From positions 62,001-126,000 of the forward strand of contig JANNRJ010000010.1 in the NCBI GenBank assembly GCA_031401235.1: 64,000 bases of DNA. Reading direction: 5' to 3'. Source of the DNA: UBA3006 sp031401235. GTDB lineage: Bacteria; Actinomycetota; Acidimicrobiia; Acidimicrobiales; Ilumatobacteraceae. The notes below the pieces were generated by a model that saw nothing but the letters and a program-made list of their open reading frames with translations, had not been told where the DNA came from and did not search any database. Both the position numbers and the translations under genes were made by a program. Positions 25,116 through 33,421 of the stretch are shown here, piece after piece (the stretch's first letter is position 1; each line of letters begins with the position of its first letter).

Positions 25116-26036
25116 ATGATTCGGTATCTGGCAGGTCGGGTTGTCCAAGGGCTGATTGTGATTTTTGGTGTCACAATCGCAGTCTTTGTGACAACCCGCC
25201 TGATCGGTGATCCAGTCAACTTCATCCTGCCGCTCTCAGCATCTCTTGAGCAACGGGCACGTTTACGGGTTGATCTGGGTTTCGATCAATCGATCTTCGT
25301 GCAATTCATGGATTACATCGGTAACGTTGCGCGACTCGATTTCGGAACCTCGACAAAGTTCACCAATCAAGACACTCTAGATATCGTGTTGAGGTTCTTG
25401 CCTCGGACGCTGATATTGGTGGCGGCAGGAATGATCATCGCTTTCAGTGTTTCGATAATCCTTGGAATGCTGGCCGCAATTCGACCCGGCAAAGTCACCG
25501 ACAAAATTCTCGTCACCCTAAGTCTGTTCGGACTCTCCATGCCACAATTCTTTCTCGCCCAGATGCTCATTGTTGTCTTTAGTGTTCGCCTCGGTCTCGT
25601 CGATATCGGTCCGGGTCCGTGGACACATTTGATCCTTCCGAGCATTGCTATCGCCCTTCCGGCAATCGGTCGGCTGGCAATGACGGTGCGCTCAGCGATG
25701 ATTGATGAACTAAATTCTCAATACGTCAAGACGGCCAAGGCTAAGGGGCTACGTCGTCGTCGTGTTGTGGCCGTCCATGCCCTGCGAAATGCCGCAATTC
25801 CATTCGTCACTCTGGCCGGATGGGAACTCATCCGCGCTCTGGCGGGCTTCACTGTCGTGGTTGAGGGAGTCTTTGGTGTCAACGGACTCGGTGGACTCGC
25901 CATCCTCGCCATTCGCGAGCGCGACTTCTTTCTGATTCAAACGATCGTTTTCGTGGTAGCAATCTTTGTCGTTCTGATCAACATCGTCATCGATGTCGTT
26001 TACAAGTTCATCGACCCGAGAGTGAAGTTGACATGA
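25116..26036 (+). CDS. ABC importer permease, DppB type
   Basis: A 306-residue inner-membrane permease with six hydrophobic helices. The first helix begins IRYLAGRVVQGLIVIFGVT, typical of DppB/OppB, and the EAA-like loop includes YVKTAKAKGLRRRRVV, which contacts the ATPases. ATG 25116 has AGGAG upstream. It forms a heterodimer with the following gene product. Stop and next start overlap (ATGA). Confidence 0.94.
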   Translation: MIRYLAGRVVQGLIVIFGVTIAVFVTTRLIGDPVNFILPLSASLEQRARLRVDLGFDQSIFVQFMDYIGNVARLDFGTSTKFTNQDTLDIVLRFLPRTLILVAAGMIIAFSVSIILGMLAAIRPGKVTDKILVTLSLFGLSMPQFFLAQMLIVVFSVRLGLVDIGPGPWTHLILPSIAIALPAIGRLAMTVRSAMIDELNSQYVKTAKAKGLRRRRVVAVHALRNAAIPFVTLAGWELIRALAGFTVVVEGVFGVNGLGGLAILAIRERDFFLIQTIVFVVAIFVVLINIVIDVVYKFIDPRVKLT

Positions 26037-27037
26037 ACAAGAAGCGAGTCTCCGACGAGTTCACCTCCCGTACTAGCGAAACGGAAGCCGCGATTGAGCA
26101 AGAACATTCGATGGAAGGTCGTCCGTTTGAAATACGTTCGGCCAGGATCGGAATGTTCCGTGAACTTCTCTCCGATTCGACAGGATTCATTGGACTCGCC
26201 ATCCTCTCCATCCTCGTATTTGGTGCAGCGTTTGCGCCGTGGATCGCACCACATGGACCAACCGAAGGAACGCTATCGACCGCCAATTTGCCTCCGGTGT
26301 GGAGCACTGCCGGCTCGTGGAAATACGTATTGGGTACCGATCCACAAGGGTATGACATGCTCTCGCGAATAATGTTCGGCATGCGTACCACGCTGCTTAT
26401 AAGTACATTGGTTGTGCTCATTGCCGGAATTTTCGGCGTCACCATCGGCTTGATCGCTGGCTACATGGGAGGACGTCTCGAGCGCTGGATCACAGGTTGG
26501 ATCGATGTCCAGGTTGCCTTCCCAGGCCTACTCATCGCCATGATCATGATCGCCGTGATTGGCGGCAGTGTGTCGTCGCTGGTGTTTGTGTTGTCCTTTA
26601 ACGGCTGGATGGTGTATGCCCGCATGACCCGTGGAGTCGTGCTATCGGTGAAGCAGCAGCCCTACGTCGAAGCCGCGTCTCTAGTTGGAGCCAGCGCGGG
26701 CCGAGTCATGTTTAGACACATCCTGCCCAATCTGACATCTGCACTGTCCACCCTCGCCGTGCTCGAATTTGCGAGGATAATTCTGGCCGAGGCAACTCTG
26801 TCGTTTCTCGGTTTAGGGTTGCAGTTTCCAGATGTGTCGCTAGGAGTAGTTGCCAACAACGGTCGTAATGCGATTTTTTCTGCTCCACGATTGTCGATAA
26901 TTCCCGGTTTATTCATTTCAGTTTTGGTGCTCGCCGTGAATTTCGTGGCCTCGTGGCTACGAGTTGCACTCGATCCGCGTGAGCGCGACAAGCGATTTGC
27001 GGCCACCGTTTCTCATCATGGTGGCGTCCAGCAATGA
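26033..27037 (+). CDS. ABC importer permease, DppC type
   Basis: A 334-residue permease with a 45-residue polar N-terminal extension before the first helix. LGTDPQGYDMLSRIMFGMRT is the hallmark of DppC/OppC, and the EAA-like loop YVEAASLVGASAGRVM is present. It pairs with the DppB-type subunit and is translationally coupled to it and to the following ATPase by 4-base overlaps. Confidence 0.94.
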   Translation: MNKKRVSDEFTSRTSETEAAIEQEHSMEGRPFEIRSARIGMFRELLSDSTGFIGLAILSILVFGAAFAPWIAPHGPTEGTLSTANLPPVWSTAGSWKYVLGTDPQGYDMLSRIMFGMRTTLLISTLVVLIAGIFGVTIGLIAGYMGGRLERWITGWIDVQVAFPGLLIAMIMIAVIGGSVSSLVFVLSFNGWMVYARMTRGVVLSVKQQPYVEAASLVGASAGRVMFRHILPNLTSALSTLAVLEFARIILAEATLSFLGLGLQFPDVSLGVVANNGRNAIFSAPRLSIIPGLFISVLVLAVNFVASWLRVALDPRERDKRFAATVSHHGGVQQ

Positions 27038-28023
27038 CCGATGCTCCCCATCACACGATTCTCGAAGTCGATAATCTTTGCGTCGATTTTTTTACTCGTG
27101 CCGGCACAATTCATGCCGTTCGAAATGTGAGTTTTGACCTTGTCGCCAATGAAACCCTTGGCATTGTCGGCGAGTCTGGCTCAGGTAAGAGTGTCACGGC
27201 ACAAGCGATTCTCGGGCTCACTGAATTACCGGGCAGAGTTACAAGTGGCCAGGTGCGGTGGAAGGGCGAGCCGATCGTGTCTGGTCCAAACGCGGAGCGC
27301 AACATCTACCGAGTTCGTGGCAAGGAAATCTCGATGGTGTTCCAGGATCCGATGACATCTTTGAATCCAGTGTTTACCGTGGGAATGCAGATTACGGAGG
27401 TGATCCGTCGACATCTTGGATTCAACAAGAAGCAGGCCATTGAGCGGGCGATCGAGTTACTCGATCTCGTAGGCATTGCGAATCCCCGTGAGCGCATAAA
27501 CCAATATCCCTTTGAAATGTCTGGGGGAATGCGGCAGCGAGTTCTTATCGCCGCTGCGCTCGCTTGCGAACCAGCTTTACTAATTGCCGATGAGCCGACG
27601 ACGGCACTTGATGTGACCATTCAGGCTCAGGTTTTGGATTTGATCGCCAGTCTCCAGAAGCGACTCGGCATCGCGGTAATTCTCATTACTCACGATCTTG
27701 GGGTGGTGGCTGGAGTGTGTGACCGGGTTGCCGTGATGTATGCCGGTCGTTTAATCGAGACGGCGGATGCTTTCGAACTGTATGCAACACCTGCACATCC
27801 ATATTCGGCTGGGCTATTGCGATCGACGCCGCGTATCGATGTCGAGGTTTCGCGACTTGATTCGATTCCCGGTGCTCCGCCAGACCTCAAAATATTCGAA
27901 CAAGGGTGCGCATTCGTTCCACGATGCAATCGTGCCACTGATAAGTGTGCACACCACCGCCCAACGCTTGATATTACGGAAGGAACTCGACGTGTCGCAT
28001 GTTGGAATCCCATCCATGCCTGA
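27034..28023 (+). CDS. ABC importer ATPase, DppD type
   Basis: A 329-residue ATPase. GESGSGKSVTA is Walker A, EMSGGMRQRVLIAAALA the ABC signature, LLIADEPTTALDV Walker B, and ILITHDLGVVA the H-loop. The C-terminal oligopeptide domain contains Cys residues in CAFVPRC and CAHH, as in members with an Fe-S cluster near the C-terminus. Its stop lies beyond the start of the next ATPase gene. Confidence 0.94.
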   Translation: MTDAPHHTILEVDNLCVDFFTRAGTIHAVRNVSFDLVANETLGIVGESGSGKSVTAQAILGLTELPGRVTSGQVRWKGEPIVSGPNAERNIYRVRGKEISMVFQDPMTSLNPVFTVGMQITEVIRRHLGFNKKQAIERAIELLDLVGIANPRERINQYPFEMSGGMRQRVLIAAALACEPALLIADEPTTALDVTIQAQVLDLIASLQKRLGIAVILITHDLGVVAGVCDRVAVMYAGRLIETADAFELYATPAHPYSAGLLRSTPRIDVEVSRLDSIPGAPPDLKIFEQGCAFVPRCNRATDKCAHHRPTLDITEGTRRVACWNPIHA

Positions 28024-29005
28024 TCGCGACATGAGTCCACTCGTCGATGTTCGAAACCTGTCCGTACGGTTTCCGGTTGGCAACGTGGGTCTCATTCGTA
28101 GTAATCAGCGATTCGTTCATGCCGTTGACGATGTCAGCTTCACGATTGGGCGTGGCGAAACGCTCGGTCTAGTGGGCGAATCTGGTTCGGGTAAGAGCAC
28201 CACTGGTCGGGCGATTATTCGAAGCGCACCGATCAGCGAGGGATCCGTCCATTTCGATGGTTGCGATATCACCAATATCGGAAAACATGAACTTCGATTG
28301 CTTCGACGCGAAATTCAATTGGTCTTTCAGGACCCATACGCATCGTTGAATCCACGGATGTCGGTAGGGCAGATTGTCGCCGAACCCCTCGTCGTACACA
28401 AGCTCGCTTCGTCCACAAAAGATGCGCGACCCAAGGTTTTAGAATTGCTTGACCAGTGCGGCCTACCACCTGATGCCATCGATCGTTATCCACATGCCTT
28501 TTCCGGCGGTCAGCGGCAACGTGTGGGAATTGCTCGGGCTCTGGCACTTCGACCAAAGTTCATCGTCGCTGACGAACCTGTGTCCGCTCTTGATGTTTCG
28601 GTGAGGGCGCAAATCGTCAATCTGTTCAAGGATCTCCAAGTCGAGACAGGTGTGTCGTATTTGTTCATCGCCCACGACCTATCAGTAGTGCGACATGTGT
28701 CCCACAAGATCGGCATCCTTTATTCGGGACGGCTTGTGGAAACCGCGCCTGTCAATTTGTTGTACGAAAATCCGATTCACCCGTACACCCAAGCATTGCT
28801 GTCGAGTGTTCCTGTCCCCGACCCAGTCGTGCAACGTAAGCGTGTGCGTATTGCAGTTCATGGTGAAATTCCGAATCCGATGGCACCTCCACCGGGGTGT
28901 CGATTCAGCAGTCGTTGTCCCTTGGTGGAGGACAGGTGCCGACAAGAAGCGCCACCGTTGGAAGAAAAGTCACCCGGGCATTTTGCAGCGTGCTTCGTGA
29001 TGTAA
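28016..29005 (+). CDS. ABC importer ATPase, DppF type
   Basis: A 329-residue second ATPase. GESGSGKSTTG is Walker A, AFSGGQRQRVGIARAL the signature, FIVADEPVSALDV Walker B and FIAHDLSVVRH the H-loop; CRFSSRCP is the oligopeptide C-terminal motif. I start at ATG 28016, overlapping the previous gene by 8 bases; ATG 28031 is also possible. The long upstream frame is overlap only. The two ATPases power the permease pair. Confidence 0.93.
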   Translation: MPDRDMSPLVDVRNLSVRFPVGNVGLIRSNQRFVHAVDDVSFTIGRGETLGLVGESGSGKSTTGRAIIRSAPISEGSVHFDGCDITNIGKHELRLLRREIQLVFQDPYASLNPRMSVGQIVAEPLVVHKLASSTKDARPKVLELLDQCGLPPDAIDRYPHAFSGGQRQRVGIARALALRPKFIVADEPVSALDVSVRAQIVNLFKDLQVETGVSYLFIAHDLSVVRHVSHKIGILYSGRLVETAPVNLLYENPIHPYTQALLSSVPVPDPVVQRKRVRIAVHGEIPNPMAPPPGCRFSSRCPLVEDRCRQEAPPLEEKSPGHFAACFVM

Positions 29006-29064
29006 CCAGCCAGTGATCCCAGCAAGATCCAAATTCGAGTCCCTACAGAAAAGCGAAAAATACA

Positions 29065-29883
29065 ATGACCAGTTCACTGAATAGTCATCCAGAAATCTCA
29101 CATCCCGCACCGACCAACAATCGACTTCTCATTCTCATGGTTGGCGTGCTCGCGGGATTTCTATCTGGGTTGTTCGGAGTGGGGGGTGGAATCCTCATCG
29201 TTCCTGGTCTGGTCTTGGTTGCCCGGATGGATCAGCGCATCGCCCACGGAACATCGCTGGCAGCGGTGCTGCCAATATCTGCGGCGAGTTTGGCGACCTA
29301 CTGGGCTCATGGTCACGTTGACTGGCAAGTGGCGCTATTTCTTGCCATCGGGGCAATCGGTGGGGCGATTCTCGGTACCAGATTGCTCGCCACATTGGAT
29401 CGACGAACCTTGGCTTTCTCATTCGCCGGTCTGTTGATCCTCTCTGCAATCCGTCTGTACATCTCAACTAGTGGATCGGGACGCCATGACCTGACCGTGC
29501 TCATGGCTATCGCCCTCGTCGCCATCGGCGCGGTAACGGGAACCCTTGCCGGACTACTTGGCGTGGGCGGGGGCATAGTCATGGTTCCGGCAATGATGCT
29601 GCTGCTTGGCATATCGCCCGTGGTGTCAAAGGGCACTTCACTTGCCGTGATTATTCCCACCGCGATTATGGGAACGTTGCGCAACAGATCAAATAGAAAC
29701 GTTGATATTGGTGCCGCAGTGTTGGTTGGCGTGGCTGGGATCACTTCGGCGATTCTTGGTGCGTACATGTCAGCACGAATTTCCGATGACTTGTCGAACT
29801 TTCTCTTTGCGTCGCTACTCGTGGTAGTGGCCATTCGACTTCTTCTTCAGTTGCGTCGCGAAAATCGTCTTACACGTAGTTGA
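29065..29883 (+). CDS. TauE/SafE-family membrane transporter, 1
   Basis: A 272-residue membrane protein with about eight hydrophobic helices in two related halves: FLSGLFGVGGGILIVPGL in the first and LAGLLGVGGGIVMVPAM in the second, the inverted-repeat signature of TauE/SafE (former DUF81). Members export sulfite or organosulfonates, or take up other anions. It follows the ABC operon by 59 bases in the same direction and is followed by a second TauE/SafE gene. Confidence 0.9.
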   Translation: MTSSLNSHPEISHPAPTNNRLLILMVGVLAGFLSGLFGVGGGILIVPGLVLVARMDQRIAHGTSLAAVLPISAASLATYWAHGHVDWQVALFLAIGAIGGAILGTRLLATLDRRTLAFSFAGLLILSAIRLYISTSGSGRHDLTVLMAIALVAIGAVTGTLAGLLGVGGGIVMVPAMMLLLGISPVVSKGTSLAVIIPTAIMGTLRNRSNRNVDIGAAVLVGVAGITSAILGAYMSARISDDLSNFLFASLLVVVAIRLLLQLRRENRLTRS

Positions 29884-29902
29884 TCCGGCCGAGAGTTTCG
29901 TT

Positions 29903-30622
29903 GTGTCTTTAGTTGGCTATATCATTGCAATCGGAATAGTCACCATTGGCGCGGCAATCCAAGGGTCGCTCGGATTCGGACTCGGGCTAGTTGCAGCACC
30001 GGTGCTCGCCCTTATCGATGATGAATTGATCCCAGGCCCACTCCTACTCGTAGGTCTGGCAGTGACAACTTCAGTGTTCATTCGCGAACGTGGATCGGTG
30101 GATTGGAGCGGTATGAAATGGGCACTGGTTGGTCGTGTACTTGGGACCGTTTTTGGGGGCGTGATCGTAGTTGTGATGAGCAAGGATTTTCTGATCGTCA
30201 CAATGTCCTTGATGCTGATCGCTGGTGTGATTATGAGCAGTGTCGGGTGGAAAGTTACGCCGAGTCCTTTGACATTAGTAACCGCCGGAACTTTGTCGGG
30301 GATTATGGGGACTCTCACCTCGGTTGGTGGACCGCCGATCGCACTCGTTTACCAGCGTGAGACGGCGCAGAAACTTCGCTCCACACTTGCTGGATTTTTC
30401 CTATTCGGTGCGTCCCTATCTCTCGTTTCACTTGTCATTGGCGGGGAAATGGGGTCGCACGAATTTCGGCTCGGCGTCGTACTTCTGCCCGGGTTCCTCA
30501 TTGGTCTGATGGCATCCCGGTGGGCGGCCAAATTTCTCGACAATGGTTACTCTCGCCCCGCGGTACTTATTTTTTCGGCTGTCTCTTCGTTGGTTTTGTT
30601 GGTTCAAGTGATCGTTTCATAA
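29903..30622 (+). CDS. TauE/SafE-family membrane transporter, 2
   Basis: A 239-residue membrane protein. AAIQGSLGFGLGLVAAPVLAL and SGIMGTLTSVGGPPIALVYQ are the paired motifs of a different TauE/SafE branch from its neighbour; the second half has GGPP in place of GVGGG. Start is GTG at 29903, 19 bases after the first transporter. The end overlaps the convergent oxidase gene by 19 bases. Substrate unknown. Confidence 0.88.
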   Translation: MSLVGYIIAIGIVTIGAAIQGSLGFGLGLVAAPVLALIDDELIPGPLLLVGLAVTTSVFIRERGSVDWSGMKWALVGRVLGTVFGGVIVVVMSKDFLIVTMSLMLIAGVIMSSVGWKVTPSPLTLVTAGTLSGIMGTLTSVGGPPIALVYQRETAQKLRSTLAGFFLFGASLSLVSLVIGGEMGSHEFRLGVVLLPGFLIGLMASRWAAKFLDNGYSRPAVLIFSAVSSLVLLVQVIVS

Positions 30623-31755
30623 TGTTGGCGAAATCGTTGCGGTGACAATGTCGCCAAATTGATTTCACTTGAATACGACATCTGTGGCAATGCCTGTCCG
30701 GTAACGGAGGCGTACAATATGTCCGACAGGGCCGGCGCCACCTTGATGCCAGAGCCACCCTGGCCGGCCATCCAGTAAAAGTTGGGGATTTGTGCGTCGT
30801 GCCCAACTACCGGTAGGCGATCTGGAGCGAATGTTCGTAGTCCAGCCCACGATCTGCGAACCGAGCGAACTTCCAGATCGACGGTGTCGAGCAACCTATC
30901 TAGAGAGAGAGCAATGTCGATCTCTTCAGGTCGTACATCCCCCGCGACATTCGGTGTTTCTTCCGACAACGAGACCAGAAGGCCTCCCGCTTCTGGTTCA
31001 AAGTAGCAACGATTGCCAATGTCCATGACAAGCGGCCAGTCTTTCACGCGATCCGGAGCCGGGACAATGCTGACCGTTCGGCGGAACGGTTGCATACCCA
31101 CAACTTCCACTTCGCAGCGTTCGGCGACGCTATCTGCCCACGCCCCAGTGGCATTTACCAAAATGTCAGCTTCGATCATGTCGCGTGATGAGGTCACAAA
31201 CCAGTGTGAGTCCGGCGCACCCATGTAACGTCCGGACATAAACATCGTGTCGAAGCGAAACTTCGCCCCTCGTTTGGTTGCCATCCGGATGTAGCCCATC
31301 AGAAGTTCGGTGACATCAATCGACAGGCAGTCAGATTCGAACACGCCTCCTGCTTCGATTGCGTGATCATGGAACTCTGGTATGACACCACGACATTCAG
31401 TCGAGGTCAGTCGCCGAATGGTTGGCATGAGTGACGAACGACGATCGGCGAGACCGTCGAGTTGGTTTCGGTCGACTTCGTCACGTCCGATCCACAAAAG
31501 TCCACGTGGTTTAGTGAGTGGGTAATCGGTGAAGCCAGTCGGGGGATGCATGAAGAATTCCCGACTTGACTCGGCGAGAGCGCAAACGACCGGATGTCCC
31601 GAAGTAGTTGATAATGAGGCAGCTGATCGCCCTGTGGAGTGGACTCCCGCTTGCCCCTCAACTTCTACAACTGTCACCTCAAAGTCAAGGGAAAGGCGGT
31701 AGGCGGCGGACGCACCAGCAATTCCGGCACCGATGATGAGTGCGCGTGGTTTCAC
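30604..31755 (-). CDS. FAD-dependent amino-acid oxidase-like protein (DAO family)
   Basis: A 383-residue flavoprotein. ALIIGAGIAGASAAYRL is the GxGxxG FAD-binding loop, EVTVVEVE holds the ribose-binding Glu, HSTGRSAA is the usual region after it, and GQGGSGIKVAPAL the C-terminal flavin motif. DAO members oxidise D-amino acids, glycine, sarcosine or other N-alkyl amino acids. In this island it is the best candidate for oxidising an imported amine. It follows the GntR gene by 3 bases on the same strand. Confidence 0.9.
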   Translation of the reverse strand: MKPRALIIGAGIAGASAAYRLSLDFEVTVVEVEGQAGVHSTGRSAASLSTTSGHPVVCALAESSREFFMHPPTGFTDYPLTKPRGLLWIGRDEVDRNQLDGLADRRSSLMPTIRRLTSTECRGVIPEFHDHAIEAGGVFESDCLSIDVTELLMGYIRMATKRGAKFRFDTMFMSGRYMGAPDSHWFVTSSRDMIEADILVNATGAWADSVAERCEVEVVGMQPFRRTVSIVPAPDRVKDWPLVMDIGNRCYFEPEAGGLLVSLSEETPNVAGDVRPEEIDIALSLDRLLDTVDLEVRSVRRSWAGLRTFAPDRLPVVGHDAQIPNFYWMAGQGGSGIKVAPALSDILYASVTGQALPQMSYSSEINLATLSPQRFRQHYETIT

Positions 31756-31758
31756 CGT

Positions 31759-32433
31759 TCAGTCGAGAGCGCTCAATTGGCGAAGATCGGTAAAAACTGA
31801 CGCCATATGATTGAATGTGCAGTCTCGAGCGAGTTTTTCGTCACCATTAACTATTGCAGCAAGGATGTCTTCGTGTTGTGACCAACTCATCACACCACGG
31901 CGATCGGCGAGCATCGAGAACACCATTTCTGTTTTGCTGCGCAGTGGCTCAACGACGGACTGAAGGTACGAGTTTCCCGATGATTCTTCAATAGCAATGT
32001 GGAAGTCACGGTGGCAAGAGGCCGCGGTAATGAGATCATTGGCCCGAGAAGCAGACCGACCTCGCTCAATGAGTTGGGTCATTCGTGTGATGTCGTCGTT
32101 TGTGCGCTGTTTCGCCGCCAGGCCAGCTGCGTAAGCCTCAATGACACTTCGCAACTCGAGCAACTGAATGGCTCCCGCGGAATCGAGACTGGCCACATAA
32201 GCACCTCGCCTGGGTTTCAATTCCACTAGCCCCGTGGCTTCAAGCGACCTAATTGCCTCGCGGACGGGGTTTCGTGACACTCCCAATTGCATCGCAATGT
32301 GATCCTCGAGCAAACGCTCACCCTGTTTAAGCGAGCCCGCAAGAATCATGTTGCGGATTTCATCAACCACCATTTCTCGTAAGGTGAGATGTTGCTCGCT
32401 CAAAGACACGATATCAATTGTATACGCAGACAT
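31759..32433 (-). CDS. GntR-family regulator, FCD (FadR) type, 2
   Basis: A 224-residue regulator. The winged helix includes MILAGSLKQGERLLED, LGVSRNPVREAIRSLEATG and ELKPRRGAYV; the C-terminal FCD domain has the conserved FHIAIEE and QHEDILAAI histidines. It is transcribed with the DAO gene. ATG at 32431-32433 is taken as start; GTG at 32407-32409 would begin eight residues later and would place the GTATAC site upstream of the gene rather than inside it. No strong Shine-Dalgarno decides this. Confidence 0.92.
   Translation of the reverse strand: MSAYTIDIVSLSEQHLTLREMVVDEIRNMILAGSLKQGERLLEDHIAMQLGVSRNPVREAIRSLEATGLVELKPRRGAYVASLDSAGAIQLLELRSVIEAYAAGLAAKQRTNDDITRMTQLIERGRSASRANDLITAASCHRDFHIAIEESSGNSYLQSVVEPLRSKTEMVFSMLADRRGVMSWSQHEDILAAIVNGDEKLARDCTFNHMASVFTDLRQLSALD
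32418..32427. promoter_or_regulatory. GTATAC-core site at the start of the second GntR gene (site 4)
   Basis: TTGTATACGC shares TTGTATAC with sites 1 and 3. Its position at or just before the start of a GntR gene suits autoregulation. It is within the coding sequence if the first ATG is used. Confidence 0.5.
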
Positions 32434-32517
32434 GTAGCGGGCTGCCCCTAGGACTGACTGGTCCTTTCGTTCTCTGTGTTGTTCGTCCTAGTTCATCTGA
32501 TCAATCGCTCAATGTGC

Positions 32518-33375
32518 CTACTTCATCACCACTAGCGCAGGCCGTGTCGGAGCCACCAAAAACGACTGCACATGCAATACATCAGTCGTCTTCAAAATCC
32601 GCGCGGCAAATGGGGTAAGCCTCACATCCACCAACTCGCGTAACTGAATTTCGAGAGGAACGCCACGGGTAAATCCGGTCAAATCAATCGCATGTGTATT
32701 TGCCGGCGCTAATACAATCGACTCAATTTCGCCTCGTCGAAGCATCAACACATCACTGAGCATTGTCGGGTCGTGGACAACCACACCAGCAGGCACATAC
32801 ACCAACCAGCGCTGTGCGAGTTGATAAATCCGCGGTGCCACCCTCCACATCAACCCAGTACTCAGCACCATCCCCACACCACCGAATACCCACTGTCGGT
32901 TAGCAAGCCATAATGGCGTAAATGTAGTAGTCAGAACCAACATCAGATATGCCAATCCGACCGGAAATATAAGTGAAACTGGCACCCGCAATAGATACCG
33001 CTGCTCGTCTCCATAGGCGCCGGCTTGGACATGAATAGCGCCATAGTTGGAACTAAAAATAATTAGGCATGTCGTCAGCGCACATGTAGCACCGACGACT
33101 GCCATCGCAACAGAGTCGGCATCACCGATACCGAAAATTAGGTGCACCGTGATCACGGGAGCAACGCATCGGGCAACGGTGAGCGAAAGCGGGTGAAGCA
33201 CCCATACCGCAATTGTGACGAATGCCCACAATGCCCATAATTCGGTTGTCATCGTATTTTGCAGAGCCACCGAGTGTTGTGGCAGTGAATCAACAAGGTT
33301 GTTTGGAAGTATGGCCACCACTAGCCACGTCAGACGTGCCAACCATGAGAGTTGATTTGAAGTCGGTCGTGGCAC
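32518..33375 (-). CDS. Membrane protein of unknown function with C-terminal soluble domain
   Basis: A 285-residue protein. The first 190 residues hold about six hydrophobic helices; the last 95 form a soluble, strand-rich region starting at GVVVHDPTMLSDV and containing RRGEIESIVLAP, likely cytoplasmic. No family is recognised. It lies just upstream of and divergent from ligA, with 46 bases between the starts. Such position suggests nothing about its role. Confidence 0.7.
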   Translation of the reverse strand: MPRPTSNQLSWLARLTWLVVAILPNNLVDSLPQHSVALQNTMTTELWALWAFVTIAVWVLHPLSLTVARCVAPVITVHLIFGIGDADSVAMAVVGATCALTTCLIIFSSNYGAIHVQAGAYGDEQRYLLRVPVSLIFPVGLAYLMLVLTTTFTPLWLANRQWVFGGVGMVLSTGLMWRVAPRIYQLAQRWLVYVPAGVVVHDPTMLSDVLMLRRGEIESIVLAPANTHAIDLTGFTRGVPLEIQLRELVDVRLTPFAARILKTTDVLHVQSFLVAPTRPALVVMK

Positions 33376-33421
33376 GCACAGAGCATATGTCGTAGTGCAC
33401 GGTGTCGGTAATATTCATCTC

